Notes: generated by a model not told the origin, from the letters alone. A stretch of DNA of 64,000 nucleotides from Bacteroidota bacterium (GCA_018266395.1 JAFEAM010000016.1:51305-115304); one strand, 5' to 3'. Counted from the stretch's first letter, positions 9,342 to 18,878 are shown. Program-made: numbers and translations.

Positions 9342-12300
9342 ATGAGTGAACCGGTACTAAAGGCCATTCTCCGGCTGTTCGCCATTGTTGCCAAAGAAGA
9401 TGAGGTCACCGTACAGGAACGGGACTACGTTCTGGCATTCCTTAACGATCATCTTGGCCGCAAAGCGGTGATGGAGAAGATTGGCTTTTTCGACGATTAT
9501 GCCAGAAGCCTGTCTGCCGACCAGGAAACCAACATACAGCAACTTTGCTCAGAGATCAATCATGAGGTGACCCAGAAGCAAAAGGCGGTGATACTCCTGG
9601 AACTCATGAGCGTCATCCTGGCCGACGGCGTGATCTCAGAAAAAGAAAACTATTATGCCAACAAAATTGCGACCGCCCTCAACATTGCCCAGGACGATCT
9701 GCAGCTTATCACCCACTACATATTGGGAGATCATCGCAATTCCTTTAGCTCGCCTCACATTCTAATCATTGACTCTGTCCGGGAGAAGCCTGCTGTGTGC
9801 AAACACATTTTCAGGGAAAAGCTGGATGGCACGATCGCCATTCTCCAGATGGGAGAAGACAATTATTTCTTCAAATACACCGGAAACAACGACGTGTACC
9901 TAAACGGTGTACCACAAAAGTCCACCAACATCAATCCGCTGGCCAGGGGCAGCAGCATCCGGTGGGAAGGAGCCCATATCCGCTGGGAAGGAACCGAGCC
10001 CATCTACTTCGGGGAGATACTCAGTCATTTCAAGAAGTACCGGAGCGAGACCCGCACCACGTTCGAGGCCAAGAACGTTTCTTACAAATTCAAGAATGGA
10101 AAGCTGGGGCTCCGCAACATAAACATCACTGAAGAATCAGGCAACCTGGTCGCATTGATGGGCGCGAGCGGCGCCGGCAAGTCCACCCTCCTCCAGGTGC
10201 TCAACGGAAGTGAAATACCATCTGACGGACACGTCCTGATCAACAACATCGACATTCACCGCAATCCCGAGAAAGTGGAAGGCGTCTTTGGCTTTGTGCC
10301 ACAGGACGACCTGCTTATCGAGGATCTAACCGTGTACCAGAACCTGTACTTCGCTGCCAAGCTCTGTTTTAATCACCTATCCGAGGAACAGATTGACAAG
10401 CTGGTCTTGAAGACACTTGATGACCTTGGACTTAGTGAAACCAAAGACCTGAGGGTGGGATCTCCCCTGCGCAAGACCATCAGTGGTGGCCAAAGAAAGA
10501 GACTAAACATTGGGTTGGAGTTGCTCAGAGAACCGGCCATTCTGTTTGTGGATGAGCCCACTTCCGGACTTTCATCCAGGGATTCTGAAAACATCATCGA
10601 CCTTCTCAAAGAATTATCTCTCAAGGGAAAACTGGTCTTCGCTGTCATCCACCAGCCCAGCTCTGACATATTCAAAATGTTTGACCGGCTCGTAATTCTG
10701 GATACAGGTGGATACCAGATTTACTACGGCAACCCTGTAGAAGCGGTCACCTACTTCAAACAGAACATCAACCTCGTCAACAGCGATCAGGGTGAATGCC
10801 CGGAGTGCGGAAACGTGAACCCCGAACAAATCTTCAACATCATCGAGACCAAGATCATCGATGAGTTCGGCAATTTCGGAAATGAACGCAAGATTTCACC
10901 GGAACAATGGAATGCGCTGTTCAGCGAGAAGACAAAATTGCCGCACTTTGTCCCTTCATCCCAGGCACCCGTCTCGACCCTGAGGCTCCCAGGCTGGCTC
11001 AAACAGTGCCGCCTCTTCGGCACACGCGACCTTTTGTCCAAACTGGCTAACCGTCAATACCTGACCATCAATCTGCTGGAGGCCCCGCTCCTGGCTTTCA
11101 TCCTGGCTTTCATTACACGGTACTATAGTTCAGATGCAACATTGAACGCAGGCTATGTGTTCAGCAAGAATCTCAACATACCGGCTTATCTCTTCATGAG
11201 CATCATCGTCGCGCTTTTCATGGGGCTGACGGTCAGCGCCGAAGAGATCATTCGCGACCAGAAGATTCTGAAAAGAGAGGCGTTCCTTAACCTTTCCCGC
11301 AGCAGCTACCTTGCTTCGAAGGTTGGCATACTCTTCACCATTTCCGCCATCCAGACCCTGCTCTTTGTTCTGGTTGGGAGCTTCATGCTCGGCATCAAGG
11401 ATATGATGCTGGTTCACTGGGCTATCATGTTCACAACCTCATGCTTCGCGAATATGCTGGGCCTGAACATATCATCCGCCTTCAACTCGGCAGTGACCAT
11501 CTATATCCTGATCCCCATCCTGCTCATACCCCAGTTGATACTGAGCGGCGTCGTGGTCAAATTTGACAAGCTTAATCCCCTGATCGGCAATACTGAAACT
11601 GTACCGCTTGTGGGAGACATGATGGCATCGCGATGGGCCTTTGAGGCGTCCATGGTGAGCCAATTCAAGGACAATACGTATGAGTCGAAATTCTATGACC
11701 AGGAAAAAATCATGGCCGATGCCGATTACAAAAGGATATACTACATCCCTTCGCTGGAGTCCAAGCTTGACTATATCAACCTGAATTACAATCGCTCCGG
11801 CAACAACCAAGAGGAAGTCGCGGCCGCATTGAAAATCATTCAGCGGGAGATCGAGTCAGAACTCGGTCTTGTGGGCAAGAAGCATTTCCTCGAGGTTGCC
11901 CTTCTCGTGCCTGGCAGCTACGATAGCGCCTTGTACAGGAAGACAAAGACATTCCTCACAACCCTGAAGCAATTCTACGGGAAGAAATCCAATACTGCAG
12001 GTAAAAGGAAAGAACAAATCCTCAACGATTGGCAGTCCCAGCTTGGCGGAAGCGACAAACTCGACTCAATTAGAAACATCTATCAGAATGAAGCCGTTTC
12101 AGCCATGGTCAAGAACCTTGATGATCCGGACCGGATTATTGAACGCAATGGCAGACTGGTGCAGAAAATATATCCCATATACAAAAGTCCGGACCCGGAG
12201 CACTGGATTGATTTCAATGCCCAGTTTTACCTGCCATCAAAGCACTTTGCAGGAAGGGAAATTGATACACTGTACTTCAACCTGGTTACCATCTGGCTGA

Positions 12301-12380
12301 TGTCGGTGCTGCTTTATGTCACATTATACTACGACCTGTTGCGCAAGCTCATAAACGGTTTTGAAAAGCGGCGGAAATAA
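9342..12380 (+). CDS. Fusion ABC transporter: TerB-like and FHA-like domains, ABCG-type ATPase and permease
   Basis: This 1012-residue protein has an unusual N-terminus. Residues about 5-125 look like a TerB-type helical domain and about 135-230 like an FHA-like beta domain. An ABCG-type ATPase follows, with Walker A GASGAGKST (about 274-282), signature ISGGQRKR and Walker B LFVDEPTSG. A CPEC pair sits after the ATPase. Hydrophobic helices from about 570 to 760 form an ABC-2-type permease, then a large non-membrane segment (about 760-970) and a last span near the C-terminus. Half-transporters of the White/ABCG type act as dimers. The substrate is unknown. The next gene overlaps its stop codon by one base (TAATG). 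Confidence 0.9.
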   Translation: MSEPVLKAILRLFAIVAKEDEVTVQERDYVLAFLNDHLGRKAVMEKIGFFDDYARSLSADQETNIQQLCSEINHEVTQKQKAVILLELMSVILADGVISEKENYYANKIATALNIAQDDLQLITHYILGDHRNSFSSPHILIIDSVREKPAVCKHIFREKLDGTIAILQMGEDNYFFKYTGNNDVYLNGVPQKSTNINPLARGSSIRWEGAHIRWEGTEPIYFGEILSHFKKYRSETRTTFEAKNVSYKFKNGKLGLRNINITEESGNLVALMGASGAGKSTLLQVLNGSEIPSDGHVLINNIDIHRNPEKVEGVFGFVPQDDLLIEDLTVYQNLYFAAKLCFNHLSEEQIDKLVLKTLDDLGLSETKDLRVGSPLRKTISGGQRKRLNIGLELLREPAILFVDEPTSGLSSRDSENIIDLLKELSLKGKLVFAVIHQPSSDIFKMFDRLVILDTGGYQIYYGNPVEAVTYFKQNINLVNSDQGECPECGNVNPEQIFNIIETKIIDEFGNFGNERKISPEQWNALFSEKTKLPHFVPSSQAPVSTLRLPGWLKQCRLFGTRDLLSKLANRQYLTINLLEAPLLAFILAFITRYYSSDATLNAGYVFSKNLNIPAYLFMSIIVALFMGLTVSAEEIIRDQKILKREAFLNLSRSSYLASKVGILFTISAIQTLLFVLVGSFMLGIKDMMLVHWAIMFTTSCFANMLGLNISSAFNSAVTIYILIPILLIPQLILSGVVVKFDKLNPLIGNTETVPLVGDMMASRWAFEASMVSQFKDNTYESKFYDQEKIMADADYKRIYYIPSLESKLDYINLNYNRSGNNQEEVAAALKIIQREIESELGLVGKKHFLEVALLVPGSYDSALYRKTKTFLTTLKQFYGKKSNTAGKRKEQILNDWQSQLGGSDKLDSIRNIYQNEAVSAMVKNLDDPDRIIERNGRLVQKIYPIYKSPDPEHWIDFNAQFYLPSKHFAGREIDTLYFNLVTIWLMSVLLYVTLYYDLLRKLINGFEKRRK

Positions 12381-13144
12381 TGTTCTTCATCCTTTCCAAA
12401 ACGGTTAGCTACATCTTTAAGCCATTGTTTCTGACTGTTGCTGTTTTGGTGACCTCCTGGTTCGTCAGAAATGAAAGGTGGAAGAGGAAGTTATTTCTTA
12501 TTGGGTTGTGCATGTTGCTGCTATTTACAAATGAGTTTATCGCAAATGAACTCACTCGGTTATGGGAATATCAGCCCACGCCATTCAATGAGATCAGGGA
12601 GTATGAATACGGAATTCTTCTCTGCGGAGCAGCTGGAACAGACCTCGGGCCTGCAGACAGGGTTTACATCCGAAGCGCCGCCGATCGCATTAATCATACT
12701 GTTCAACTTTACAAAATGGGGAGAATCCGCAAAATCCTTGTCTCGGGAGGAAGCGGCAGGTTGCTCAGACCGGAAGACAATGAAGCCAAAGAACTGGCAG
12801 GCCTCATGGTCATGATGGGGGTACCGGCAGGAGATATCTTACAGGAAGGAAAATCAAGAAACACCCATGAATCCGCTGTTGAGGTGAAACAAATGCTCGA
12901 TACCCTTACTACACCCGATCACACACTGCTGATCACATCAGGGTATCACATGCGGAGGGCATCGGCATGTTTTGCCAAAGCAGGATGGCCTTGCGATCAC
13001 TTTAGTGTGGATCCTCAAAGCCACAGAAGACAGTTCACACCCGACGTATTGTTTATTCCAAAAAATGAGCCACTCAATCAGTGGAGCATGCTCTGGAAAG
13101 AATGGATGGGGATGGTAGCTTACTGGATTGCAGGCTACATCTGA
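12380..13144 (+). CDS. YdcF/SanA-like DUF218 membrane protein
   Basis: This 254-residue protein has two N-terminal transmembrane helices and then a DUF218 domain. The markers are GILLCGAAGTDLGPADR, KILVSGGSGR, SRNTHESAVE and ITSGYHMRRA. E. coli relatives (SanA, ElyC, YdcF) affect envelope integrity, and ElyC acts on lipid-carrier use in peptidoglycan synthesis. A biochemical activity is not settled for the family. It shares the one-base TAATG overlap with the ABC transporter, so the two are probably translationally coupled. Confidence 0.87.
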   Translation: MFFILSKTVSYIFKPLFLTVAVLVTSWFVRNERWKRKLFLIGLCMLLLFTNEFIANELTRLWEYQPTPFNEIREYEYGILLCGAAGTDLGPADRVYIRSAADRINHTVQLYKMGRIRKILVSGGSGRLLRPEDNEAKELAGLMVMMGVPAGDILQEGKSRNTHESAVEVKQMLDTLTTPDHTLLITSGYHMRRASACFAKAGWPCDHFSVDPQSHRRQFTPDVLFIPKNEPLNQWSMLWKEWMGMVAYWIAGYI

Positions 13145-13155
13145 TTTCACAGATC

Positions 13156-15726
13156 CTATCCTTCTTTTCTCAGAACCTGTAAAGGCGGAGTGGAGATCAC
13201 CTCTCTTGAATTGTACCAGCCGATTAACATTGTCATCAACGTGACCGCGCTGCCTACTATCAGCAGTGCCAACCATGCCACACTCAGGTCGATCTCAAAG
13301 AAGAATCGACATAAAGTCCAGCTGGCACCAATTGAAAGGAGGATCCCAGTGAGCGCCGCAAAAAGTCCCAGGTACGCATATTCAATAAGTGTGATTTGCG
13401 TTATTTGCCTGGTTCTCGCGCCCAATGTCCTGAGGAGAACATTTTCCTTGATACGGAGGAACTTGCTGTTCACCACAGCGCCGGCAAGCACCACCAGCCC
13501 TGTTATGATGCTGAACAATGCCAGAAATCTTACGACGACACTGATTTTGGCAAAGAGGCTCTCCACCGTGCTCAATATCAGCCGGAGATCCACCAGTGAC
13601 ACATTGGGGAATTTCATCACCAGTTCCTGCTGAAAGCGGCTGGCCGATCCGCCCTCTCCCACCCTGGTAGCGGTTACCCAGATTTGCGGTGCCTGTTCAA
13701 GTACCCCGGACGGGAAAACGAAAATGAAATTGGGAGGATCCTTTGGCCAATCCACTTTCCGGATGCCGCTGATTTTTGTCCGTAGCGGAATCCCCTGAAT
13801 ATCAAACACGAGCGAGTCGCCCACATCTACACGCAAGGTTTCCTGCATCCCTTCCGAAATGGTTACCCACACAGAGTCCTTGCTTCCTTTCACAAAATGC
13901 TGCATCTCCCCCTTCAGCATCGACTCTGATATGTGAAGGCTGTCCCGGTAAGTCACACGATATTCTCTTCCCAACGCCCAATCGGGGATGCGGTTTGTCG
14001 TGTCTGACATCATGGCCTCCACCTTTCGCCCTTTCAACTCCCGGATCCTGCAGGTCACTATCGGGACGGTCTGGTTGAGCGGCAGCTGGTAGTCTTTCAT
14101 CAGGCTAATGACACCGGCTTTCTGAGAGGGCTGAATATCGAAGAGGATCGTATTTGACTGATTGGTGTTTCCTCTGAACTCCACCTGACCAAGGAGACTA
14201 TGCTGCACTGTATTCATGGTGGCGATAATGAAACCACCCAGTCCAATCGTAACCATCAGCACCTGTGTCTGATTGTTGGGGCGGTACAAGTTGGATAACG
14301 CATGCCGGAAAATAAATCCTGCATGAGCCGGAAAAAATCTCCTGACCAGCCTCAGCAAAGCCCACGCAACAAGAGCCAACAATCCGAGGGCTGCTGCCAA
14401 ACCCAGACTGAAGACGAGACCTTTCATCAGGCTGTTGGTTTGCCAGGTAGCTGCAAGCACCGGAAACAGTACGATGAGTATAATAACTATTAGTTTCAGT
14501 CGCGACCGGCGGGACACTTGTTTGGATTCCGTCCGCAAAACCGTAAGAGGCGGAACAAACCTTACTGCCGCCAACGGCACGACGGTAAACAGAACTGAAA
14601 CTATGGCACCCAGCAACAAACCTTCGAGAACGGATGTCCATGAAATAGAAAATGGCAGGTCAACCGGGATAAAATTTTTGAATACGACGGGTATGATCTT
14701 TTGAATCGCGGCTCCAAGTCCTGCTCCGGCAACACTACCGAAGAGTCCAAGGAAGAATACCTGTATGAAATAGATATTGAACGCCTGCCAGCCCGTTGAT
14801 CCCACACAACGTAATACGGCAACGTCCTCCCTTTTCTCACGCGCATAAATATGAACGGAGCTGGCAACACCAATACAGCCGAGAACCAGCGCCACAAATG
14901 CCAGGAGTGTAAAGAATTGATAAACAGATCTGAAGCTCCTCCCAAGCCCCTCCTTTCTGCGCTCAACCGTTTCATAGGAATACCGGAACTTTTTCGTCAT
15001 CGGTTTGATCTTCTCCACCACTTTCTCGGTTTGCTTCTCATCTGCAGTCTTTACAAAAAGACTGTAGCTGATACGGCTGCCAAACTGCACGAGGCCGGTA
15101 GAATCCAATTCACTCAATGAGATATAGACTGATGGGGCAAGTGTGGAAGTAAGTCCTCCCCCACCCGGCATTTTGGTCACCACTCCGGCAACCTTGAACA
15201 TTTTGTTGCCAATCTTCAACGAATCATCGGAGCTGACTTCAAACTGAGTAGCCAATGTTTCGTCCAGGATTGCATACCGTCCATTGCGTACCTGCTCGTA
15301 TGCATTTGGGGGAAGCGTCACCATCTGGCCATAAAAAGGGAAATCACCTCGCAATGCCGTAAGCTTCACCAGCCGCGACTGCTTTGTATTCATGAACATC
15401 ACCATCGATGCCATTTCCGCATCGGCTGCAGTCGGTACTTTCAAAGTGTCCAGCCGGGACGTAACCTCTACAGGCAACGGTTTGTTGCTATTTATTACAA
15501 TGTCGGCGCCCAACAACTCTTTGGCATTCTGATCCAGTGCTTCCTGAAGGGAATGGTTGAGGGACCCTATGGCGACGACAGCTGCAATACCAGTGATGAG
15601 AGAGGCCACCAGAAGAAAAAGACGTGAACGATTATGACGGGCATCTCTCCAGGCCATTTTCCACACCCAGCGATCCCGCCACAGCGGCAGGACTTTTCTC
15701 TTCAGGCGGATGTAGTATTCAATCAT
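13156..15726 (-). CDS. FtsX/MacB-type ABC permease, YbbP-like
   Basis: An 856-residue membrane protein with two FtsX-like permease blocks. Transmembrane helices lie near residues 27-50, 265-290, 320-345, 365-390, 410-480 and in the last 160 residues, separated by MacB-like periplasmic regions. The double FtsX layout matches E. coli YbbP. It overlaps the ATPase gene by four bases (ATGA), and the ATPase is divergent from a TesA-like esterase, the tesA-ybbA-ybbP neighbourhood of E. coli. The substrate is unknown; families of this type handle lipids, lipoproteins or peptides. Confidence 0.9.
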   Translation of the reverse strand: MIEYYIRLKRKVLPLWRDRWVWKMAWRDARHNRSRLFLLVASLITGIAAVVAIGSLNHSLQEALDQNAKELLGADIVINSNKPLPVEVTSRLDTLKVPTAADAEMASMVMFMNTKQSRLVKLTALRGDFPFYGQMVTLPPNAYEQVRNGRYAILDETLATQFEVSSDDSLKIGNKMFKVAGVVTKMPGGGGLTSTLAPSVYISLSELDSTGLVQFGSRISYSLFVKTADEKQTEKVVEKIKPMTKKFRYSYETVERRKEGLGRSFRSVYQFFTLLAFVALVLGCIGVASSVHIYAREKREDVAVLRCVGSTGWQAFNIYFIQVFFLGLFGSVAGAGLGAAIQKIIPVVFKNFIPVDLPFSISWTSVLEGLLLGAIVSVLFTVVPLAAVRFVPPLTVLRTESKQVSRRSRLKLIVIILIVLFPVLAATWQTNSLMKGLVFSLGLAAALGLLALVAWALLRLVRRFFPAHAGFIFRHALSNLYRPNNQTQVLMVTIGLGGFIIATMNTVQHSLLGQVEFRGNTNQSNTILFDIQPSQKAGVISLMKDYQLPLNQTVPIVTCRIRELKGRKVEAMMSDTTNRIPDWALGREYRVTYRDSLHISESMLKGEMQHFVKGSKDSVWVTISEGMQETLRVDVGDSLVFDIQGIPLRTKISGIRKVDWPKDPPNFIFVFPSGVLEQAPQIWVTATRVGEGGSASRFQQELVMKFPNVSLVDLRLILSTVESLFAKISVVVRFLALFSIITGLVVLAGAVVNSKFLRIKENVLLRTLGARTRQITQITLIEYAYLGLFAALTGILLSIGASWTLCRFFFEIDLSVAWLALLIVGSAVTLMTMLIGWYNSREVISTPPLQVLRKEG

Positions 15727-16415
15727 GATACCGGCATCAGCATTTCTTCTACCACGCGTCCCCCTTTCATCCTTAGAATCCGGTCGGTACGCTTTGCCAG
15801 TTCGAGGTTGTGTGTGACCAGCACTAATGTTGTCTTTTCCTGCTGATTGAGATCCAGAAGAAGTTCTACCACTTGTCCCGCATTCTCTTCATCCAGGTTG
15901 CCGGTCGGTTCATCGGCAAACAGAATCCGTGGCGCTGTAATGAATGCTCTTGCAATTGCCACCCGCTGCTGCTCTCCTCCTGAAAGCTGGGAAGGAAAAT
16001 GATGCAGGCGGTCACCTAAACCCACTCGCCCCAGCAACTCCCTGGCGCGGGTTTGAACATTCTTGTCCCCCCTGAGCTCCAAAGGGACCATTACATTCTC
16101 TATTGCCGTAAGGGTGGGAAGCAGCTGAAAGTTCTGGAACACAAATCCGGTATACTGGTTTCGGAGATAGGCACGGTCGTCCTCATTCATGGCATTCAAT
16201 TTGAAGCCCATGAGGGTGACTGTGCCTGAGGAAGGGACATCCAGTCCGGCGCATAAACCCAACAACGTTGTTTTTCCGCTTCCTGAAGGACCGATAATGG
16301 CCTGCCTGGAGCCGGCCTGGATCTCAAAGGTGACATGGTCCAGGACCGTTAGCGTACGGTCACCGGAGGCGTATTCTTTTGTCAGGTTTTCAACGTTCAG
16401 TACGGTTTCTGCCAT
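15723..16415 (-). CDS. ABC transporter ATP-binding protein, LolD/YbbA-like
   Basis: This 230-residue ATPase subunit has Walker A GPSGSGKTT, Q-loop region FQNFQLLP, signature LSGGEQQRVAIARAF, Walker B ILFADEPTGNLD and the H-loop LVTHN. That pattern is the LolD/MacB class which pairs with FtsX-type permeases. I start it at the ATG at 16415 (MAETVLNV); the frame runs on to a TTG at 16424. The downstream permease overlaps by four bases. It shares an 85-bp divergent promoter region with the esterase gene. Confidence 0.93.
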   Translation of the reverse strand: MAETVLNVENLTKEYASGDRTLTVLDHVTFEIQAGSRQAIIGPSGSGKTTLLGLCAGLDVPSSGTVTLMGFKLNAMNEDDRAYLRNQYTGFVFQNFQLLPTLTAIENVMVPLELRGDKNVQTRARELLGRVGLGDRLHHFPSQLSGGEQQRVAIARAFITAPRILFADEPTGNLDEENAGQVVELLLDLNQQEKTTLVLVTHNLELAKRTDRILRMKGGRVVEEMLMPVS

Positions 16416-16500
16416 GGAATCCAAAACAGGTTCATGAATTAAATCGTTATTTAACTAAAATTGTTTTAAGGAACTTCTACTCTTTTCCAATTTCATCGCG

Positions 16501-17106
16501 ATGGCCGGTAAACTATACCTCTTTGTTGTAAGCCTCCTTCTGTTTCAAAGCACCTCCACAAAGGTGATACTGTTCTTTGGCGACAGTCTGACTGCAGGGT
16601 ATGGTCTATCCCCCGAAGAAGCTTTCCCCGCATGGGTAGAAAAGGACCTTTCGAAAGAAGGCAACAAGGTGAGTGTTGTGAATGCCGGTTTGAGTGGGGA
16701 GACCTCTGCCGGCGGGTTAACAAGAATTGACTGGATCCTTCGCCAGCACATTGATGTGTTCATACTTGAGTTGGGTGCCAATGATGGTCTTCGCGGTTTG
16801 CCTCTTGATCAGACCAGGAATAACCTCCAGTCTATCATCAACAAAGTGAAAAGCAAATATCCCAAAGTCAGGATTGTCCTTGCCGGGATGATGGTGCCGC
16901 CCAATATGGGAAAAGAATATTCAACAGCTTTTCAGAATCTATACAAGGAGCTGGCTCAAAAGAACAAGGCCGTGTTGATTCCATTTCTATTGGAGGGAGT
17001 TGCGGGCATCGAGAAGCTCAATCAGGCCGATGGCATTCATCCCAATGCTGAAGGGCACAGGATCGTGGCAAAGAATGTCGAGAAGGTGATTAAGCCGATT
17101 CTCTAG
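16501..17106 (+). CDS. TesA-like SGNH (GDSL) esterase/lysophospholipase
   Basis: This 201-residue exported hydrolase has the four SGNH blocks: FFGDSLTAGYGL with the nucleophile Ser, NAGLSGETSAGG with the Gly, LGANDGLRG with the Asn, and DGIHPNAEGH with the catalytic Asp and His. A signal-like hydrophobic N-terminus precedes them. The family includes the E. coli TesA thioesterase/lysophospholipase and arylesterases. The divergent YbbA/YbbP-like pair supports this assignment. The true substrate is unknown. The 3' end converges on a second, unrelated SGNH gene. Confidence 0.92.
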   Translation: MAGKLYLFVVSLLLFQSTSTKVILFFGDSLTAGYGLSPEEAFPAWVEKDLSKEGNKVSVVNAGLSGETSAGGLTRIDWILRQHIDVFILELGANDGLRGLPLDQTRNNLQSIINKVKSKYPKVRIVLAGMMVPPNMGKEYSTAFQNLYKELAQKNKAVLIPFLLEGVAGIEKLNQADGIHPNAEGHRIVAKNVEKVIKPIL

Positions 17107-17124
17107 CAGAACAGAATGACCTGT

Positions 17125-17781
17125 CTAGTATCCCAGCACCTTCAGGATTCTGGGTATCCAGAGGGCGTACATTGGGCCCGAAGGATGAAGGTTGTCGGCG
17201 GCGACGTATTCAGGATGATCTAGTCCCTGGCGGGTGAGGTCGGTGATCTCCACATAACGAACACCCTGCTTTTGGCAAATGGACCGATTCACAGCATTGA
17301 ACTCGTCGATGGCCTTTGAGATTGATTCTTGCTTTGGTTTGCCAAAAGGTGTGTAGCCGTAATCCGGGATAGATACTACAAAGACGTTTTCCTTCCTGCC
17401 TTGTGCCAGCATCAAAGCCATGTTCAGCAATCCTTCAAACTCAGGCGCATAGCTGGCGGATGTCCGGCCCTGGTACTGGTTGTTTACGCCGATAAGAAGC
17501 GAGACCATTCCGTACTCGTTTTTCAATTGAGCATCCAGGATTGCTTTCTTCAACTGATCCGTTCTCCATCCGGTTACTGCGATGATCCTGGGCTTTTCAA
17601 TTTTTACACCCCGGTTTCTTAGTTCGGCTGCAAGTTGCTCGGGCCAGCGTTCGGCTTCAGGAACACTTTCTCCAATGGTATAGGAGTCCCCCAGCGCGAG
17701 AAATTTGATTGAGTTACCGTTTACCTGAGCCTGCACAAGTAGTCCTGGAATGAGAAGACAAAAAAGGAGAAAGTACTTCAA
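17125..17781 (-). CDS. Exported SGNH/GDSL hydrolase
   Basis: A 218-residue exported SGNH hydrolase with signal peptide (FLLFCLLIPGLLVQAQ), the Ser block FLALGDSYTIGESV, the Gly block at VTGWRTDQL, the Asn block IGVNNQYQG and the catalytic block DNLHPSGPMY. The start is a TTG at 17781, three bases after the TAG stop of the upstream lipoprotein gene, which suggests translational coupling. The active-site blocks differ from those of the TesA-like gene next door, so this is not a recent duplicate. Substrate unknown. Confidence 0.86.
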   Translation of the reverse strand: MKYFLLFCLLIPGLLVQAQVNGNSIKFLALGDSYTIGESVPEAERWPEQLAAELRNRGVKIEKPRIIAVTGWRTDQLKKAILDAQLKNEYGMVSLLIGVNNQYQGRTSASYAPEFEGLLNMALMLAQGRKENVFVVSIPDYGYTPFGKPKQESISKAIDEFNAVNRSICQKQGVRYVEITDLTRQGLDHPEYVAADNLHPSGPMYALWIPRILKVLGY

Positions 17782-17784
17782 CTG

Positions 17785-18378
17785 CTATGCCGGCGTAAAG
17801 GTCAAGGTATACTTGTATGCGGTAGAGCCAACTTTGTAGTTCATCTCCAGAACCAGGTTATTATCATCAATCTTCTTAACAAACGCTGGATATGGTGTGC
17901 CAATATTATATGGGTATATCGAGAGTTGAGAAAAGTACTTGATCGTCGTTGTATCCCCGACATAATAACTGGGTTCAGCCGTAAACAATCCATTGGCTGA
18001 TTGTGTATTGCTCACTTCAATGCTCAGCGTCAATCCATCGAGAGAAAATGCCCAGCTACCATTCTCAATACCATCTGGGTCGCCAGTATAACATTTGCTC
18101 GCGCCTTCAGTTGCGGCATAATCCTGGGTGGCATTGTTTGTAAAAGTATAGAGGTTATCGGAGAAACAGCCTTGCAATGTCAGCGTTTGTGCCGCCTGGG
18201 TGCCAATTTGGTATGTATACTCTCGTAATTTCCATGACTTGGATTTGCCGGTCTGGCCTGCCAGGAATACCGCGTTCGTTTGGGCGCCAAGCGGGGCGGG
18301 ATCGCTTTTCTTGCATGCCAGCAGCATTAGGCTCCAGAAAGAAATCAGCACAACGGCCTGAATTAATCTCCTCTTCAT
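17785..18378 (-). CDS. Lipoprotein, possibly lipocalin-like
   Basis: The 197-residue protein starts with a lipoprotein signal peptide (LLACKKSDPA). The rest alternates short beta-strand-like segments with GKSKSWKLREY near the start and ENGSWAFSLDGLTLSIE in the middle, which is reminiscent of the lipocalin-like domains of Bacteroidota lipoproteins. That fold is an inference. It is upstream of and probably co-transcribed with the SGNH hydrolase. Confidence 0.8.
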   Translation of the reverse strand: MKRRLIQAVVLISFWSLMLLACKKSDPAPLGAQTNAVFLAGQTGKSKSWKLREYTYQIGTQAAQTLTLQGCFSDNLYTFTNNATQDYAATEGASKCYTGDPDGIENGSWAFSLDGLTLSIEVSNTQSANGLFTAEPSYYVGDTTTIKYFSQLSIYPYNIGTPYPAFVKKIDDNNLVLEMNYKVGSTAYKYTLTFTPA

Positions 18379-18639
18379 GATTCCAAATTTTCGTTAAAGT
18401 ACAAAAGAGAACTATTACGAGAAAAAAGACAGAGAAGAATTGACTGATAAGCGCTACTGAACGCCAGGTTCGCAGGACAATTCCCCCGCTATGGAGTATT
18501 GGGCGGACAGGGGCCCTTGGCACTCTGTCCCAGATTATCAACTTTCAGAATTGAAATCCCGGGTGATGCAATCGGAAATTATTGGAATAAAGTCCTCATC
18601 AAGAATATATTCATCAATATTAATCATTGCTTATTTGAT
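18379..18639. other. Intergenic stretch without a recognised gene
   Basis: This interval between the lipoprotein start and the left tRNA-Ser repeat has no supported gene. A short inverted repeat (GGACAG with CTGTCC, about 18504-18531) is present without a T-run. It probably holds the promoters of the lipoprotein operon (minus strand) and of the original tRNA-Ser gene (plus strand). Confidence 0.5.
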
Positions 18640-18739
18640 TGCAGATTGAACTATTATTGCACCCAGATCCAGGAGAGATGCCAGAGTGGCCGAATGGGGC
18701 GGTCTCGAAAACCGCTATACTCGCAAGGGTATCGAGGGT
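18640..18739 (+). repeat. Left 100-bp direct repeat (tRNA-Ser 5' part and its upstream flank)
   Basis: This block is identical, base for base, to 19151-19250, at a period of 511 bp. It contains 32 bases upstream of tRNA-Ser and the first 68 bases of the tRNA. Identity stops inside the T-arm, one base before the TTCGAAT loop. Confidence 0.97.
18672..18739 (+). pseudogene. Truncated tRNA-Ser(CGA)
   Basis: Only the first 68 bases of a tRNA-Ser are present: acceptor 5' strand GGAGAGA, D-arm, anticodon loop CTCGAAA, variable arm and the 5' strand of the T-stem. The T-loop, the T-stem 3' strand and the acceptor 3' strand are missing, so it cannot make a functional tRNA. The intact copy is at 19183. 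Confidence 0.95.
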
Positions 18740-18788
18740 CGAGACGTCCCGCAAAGCGGGAGTCTCGATGCTGACCTTCCGTCAGCAT
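18740..18788 (+). other. Pair of tandem hairpins at the left junction of the tRNA-Ser insertion
   Basis: The first hairpin begins exactly where tRNA identity ends: CGAGAC and GTCTCG outside, CCCGC and GCGGG inside, loop AAA (18740-18767). The second follows without a gap: ATGCTGAC, loop CTTCC, GTCAGCAT (18768-18788). Neither is followed by a T-run, so they are poor terminators. They may cap the broken tRNA transcript or be a nuclease or end-recognition structure; that is inference. Confidence 0.75.
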
Positions 18789-18878
18789 TCGAATTTCCAG
18801 CACGATATTATCAGGAAATCCATTTCAGGCAAATTTTGAATACACTCATACCAAGCCTAAAATTGCTCCCAGGCTTCA

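Noticed and set aside
18499..18839. Open frames across the left tRNA-Ser copy
   Set aside because: These frames only read through the truncated tRNA and its flank. The same peptides arise from any tRNA-Ser of this sequence.
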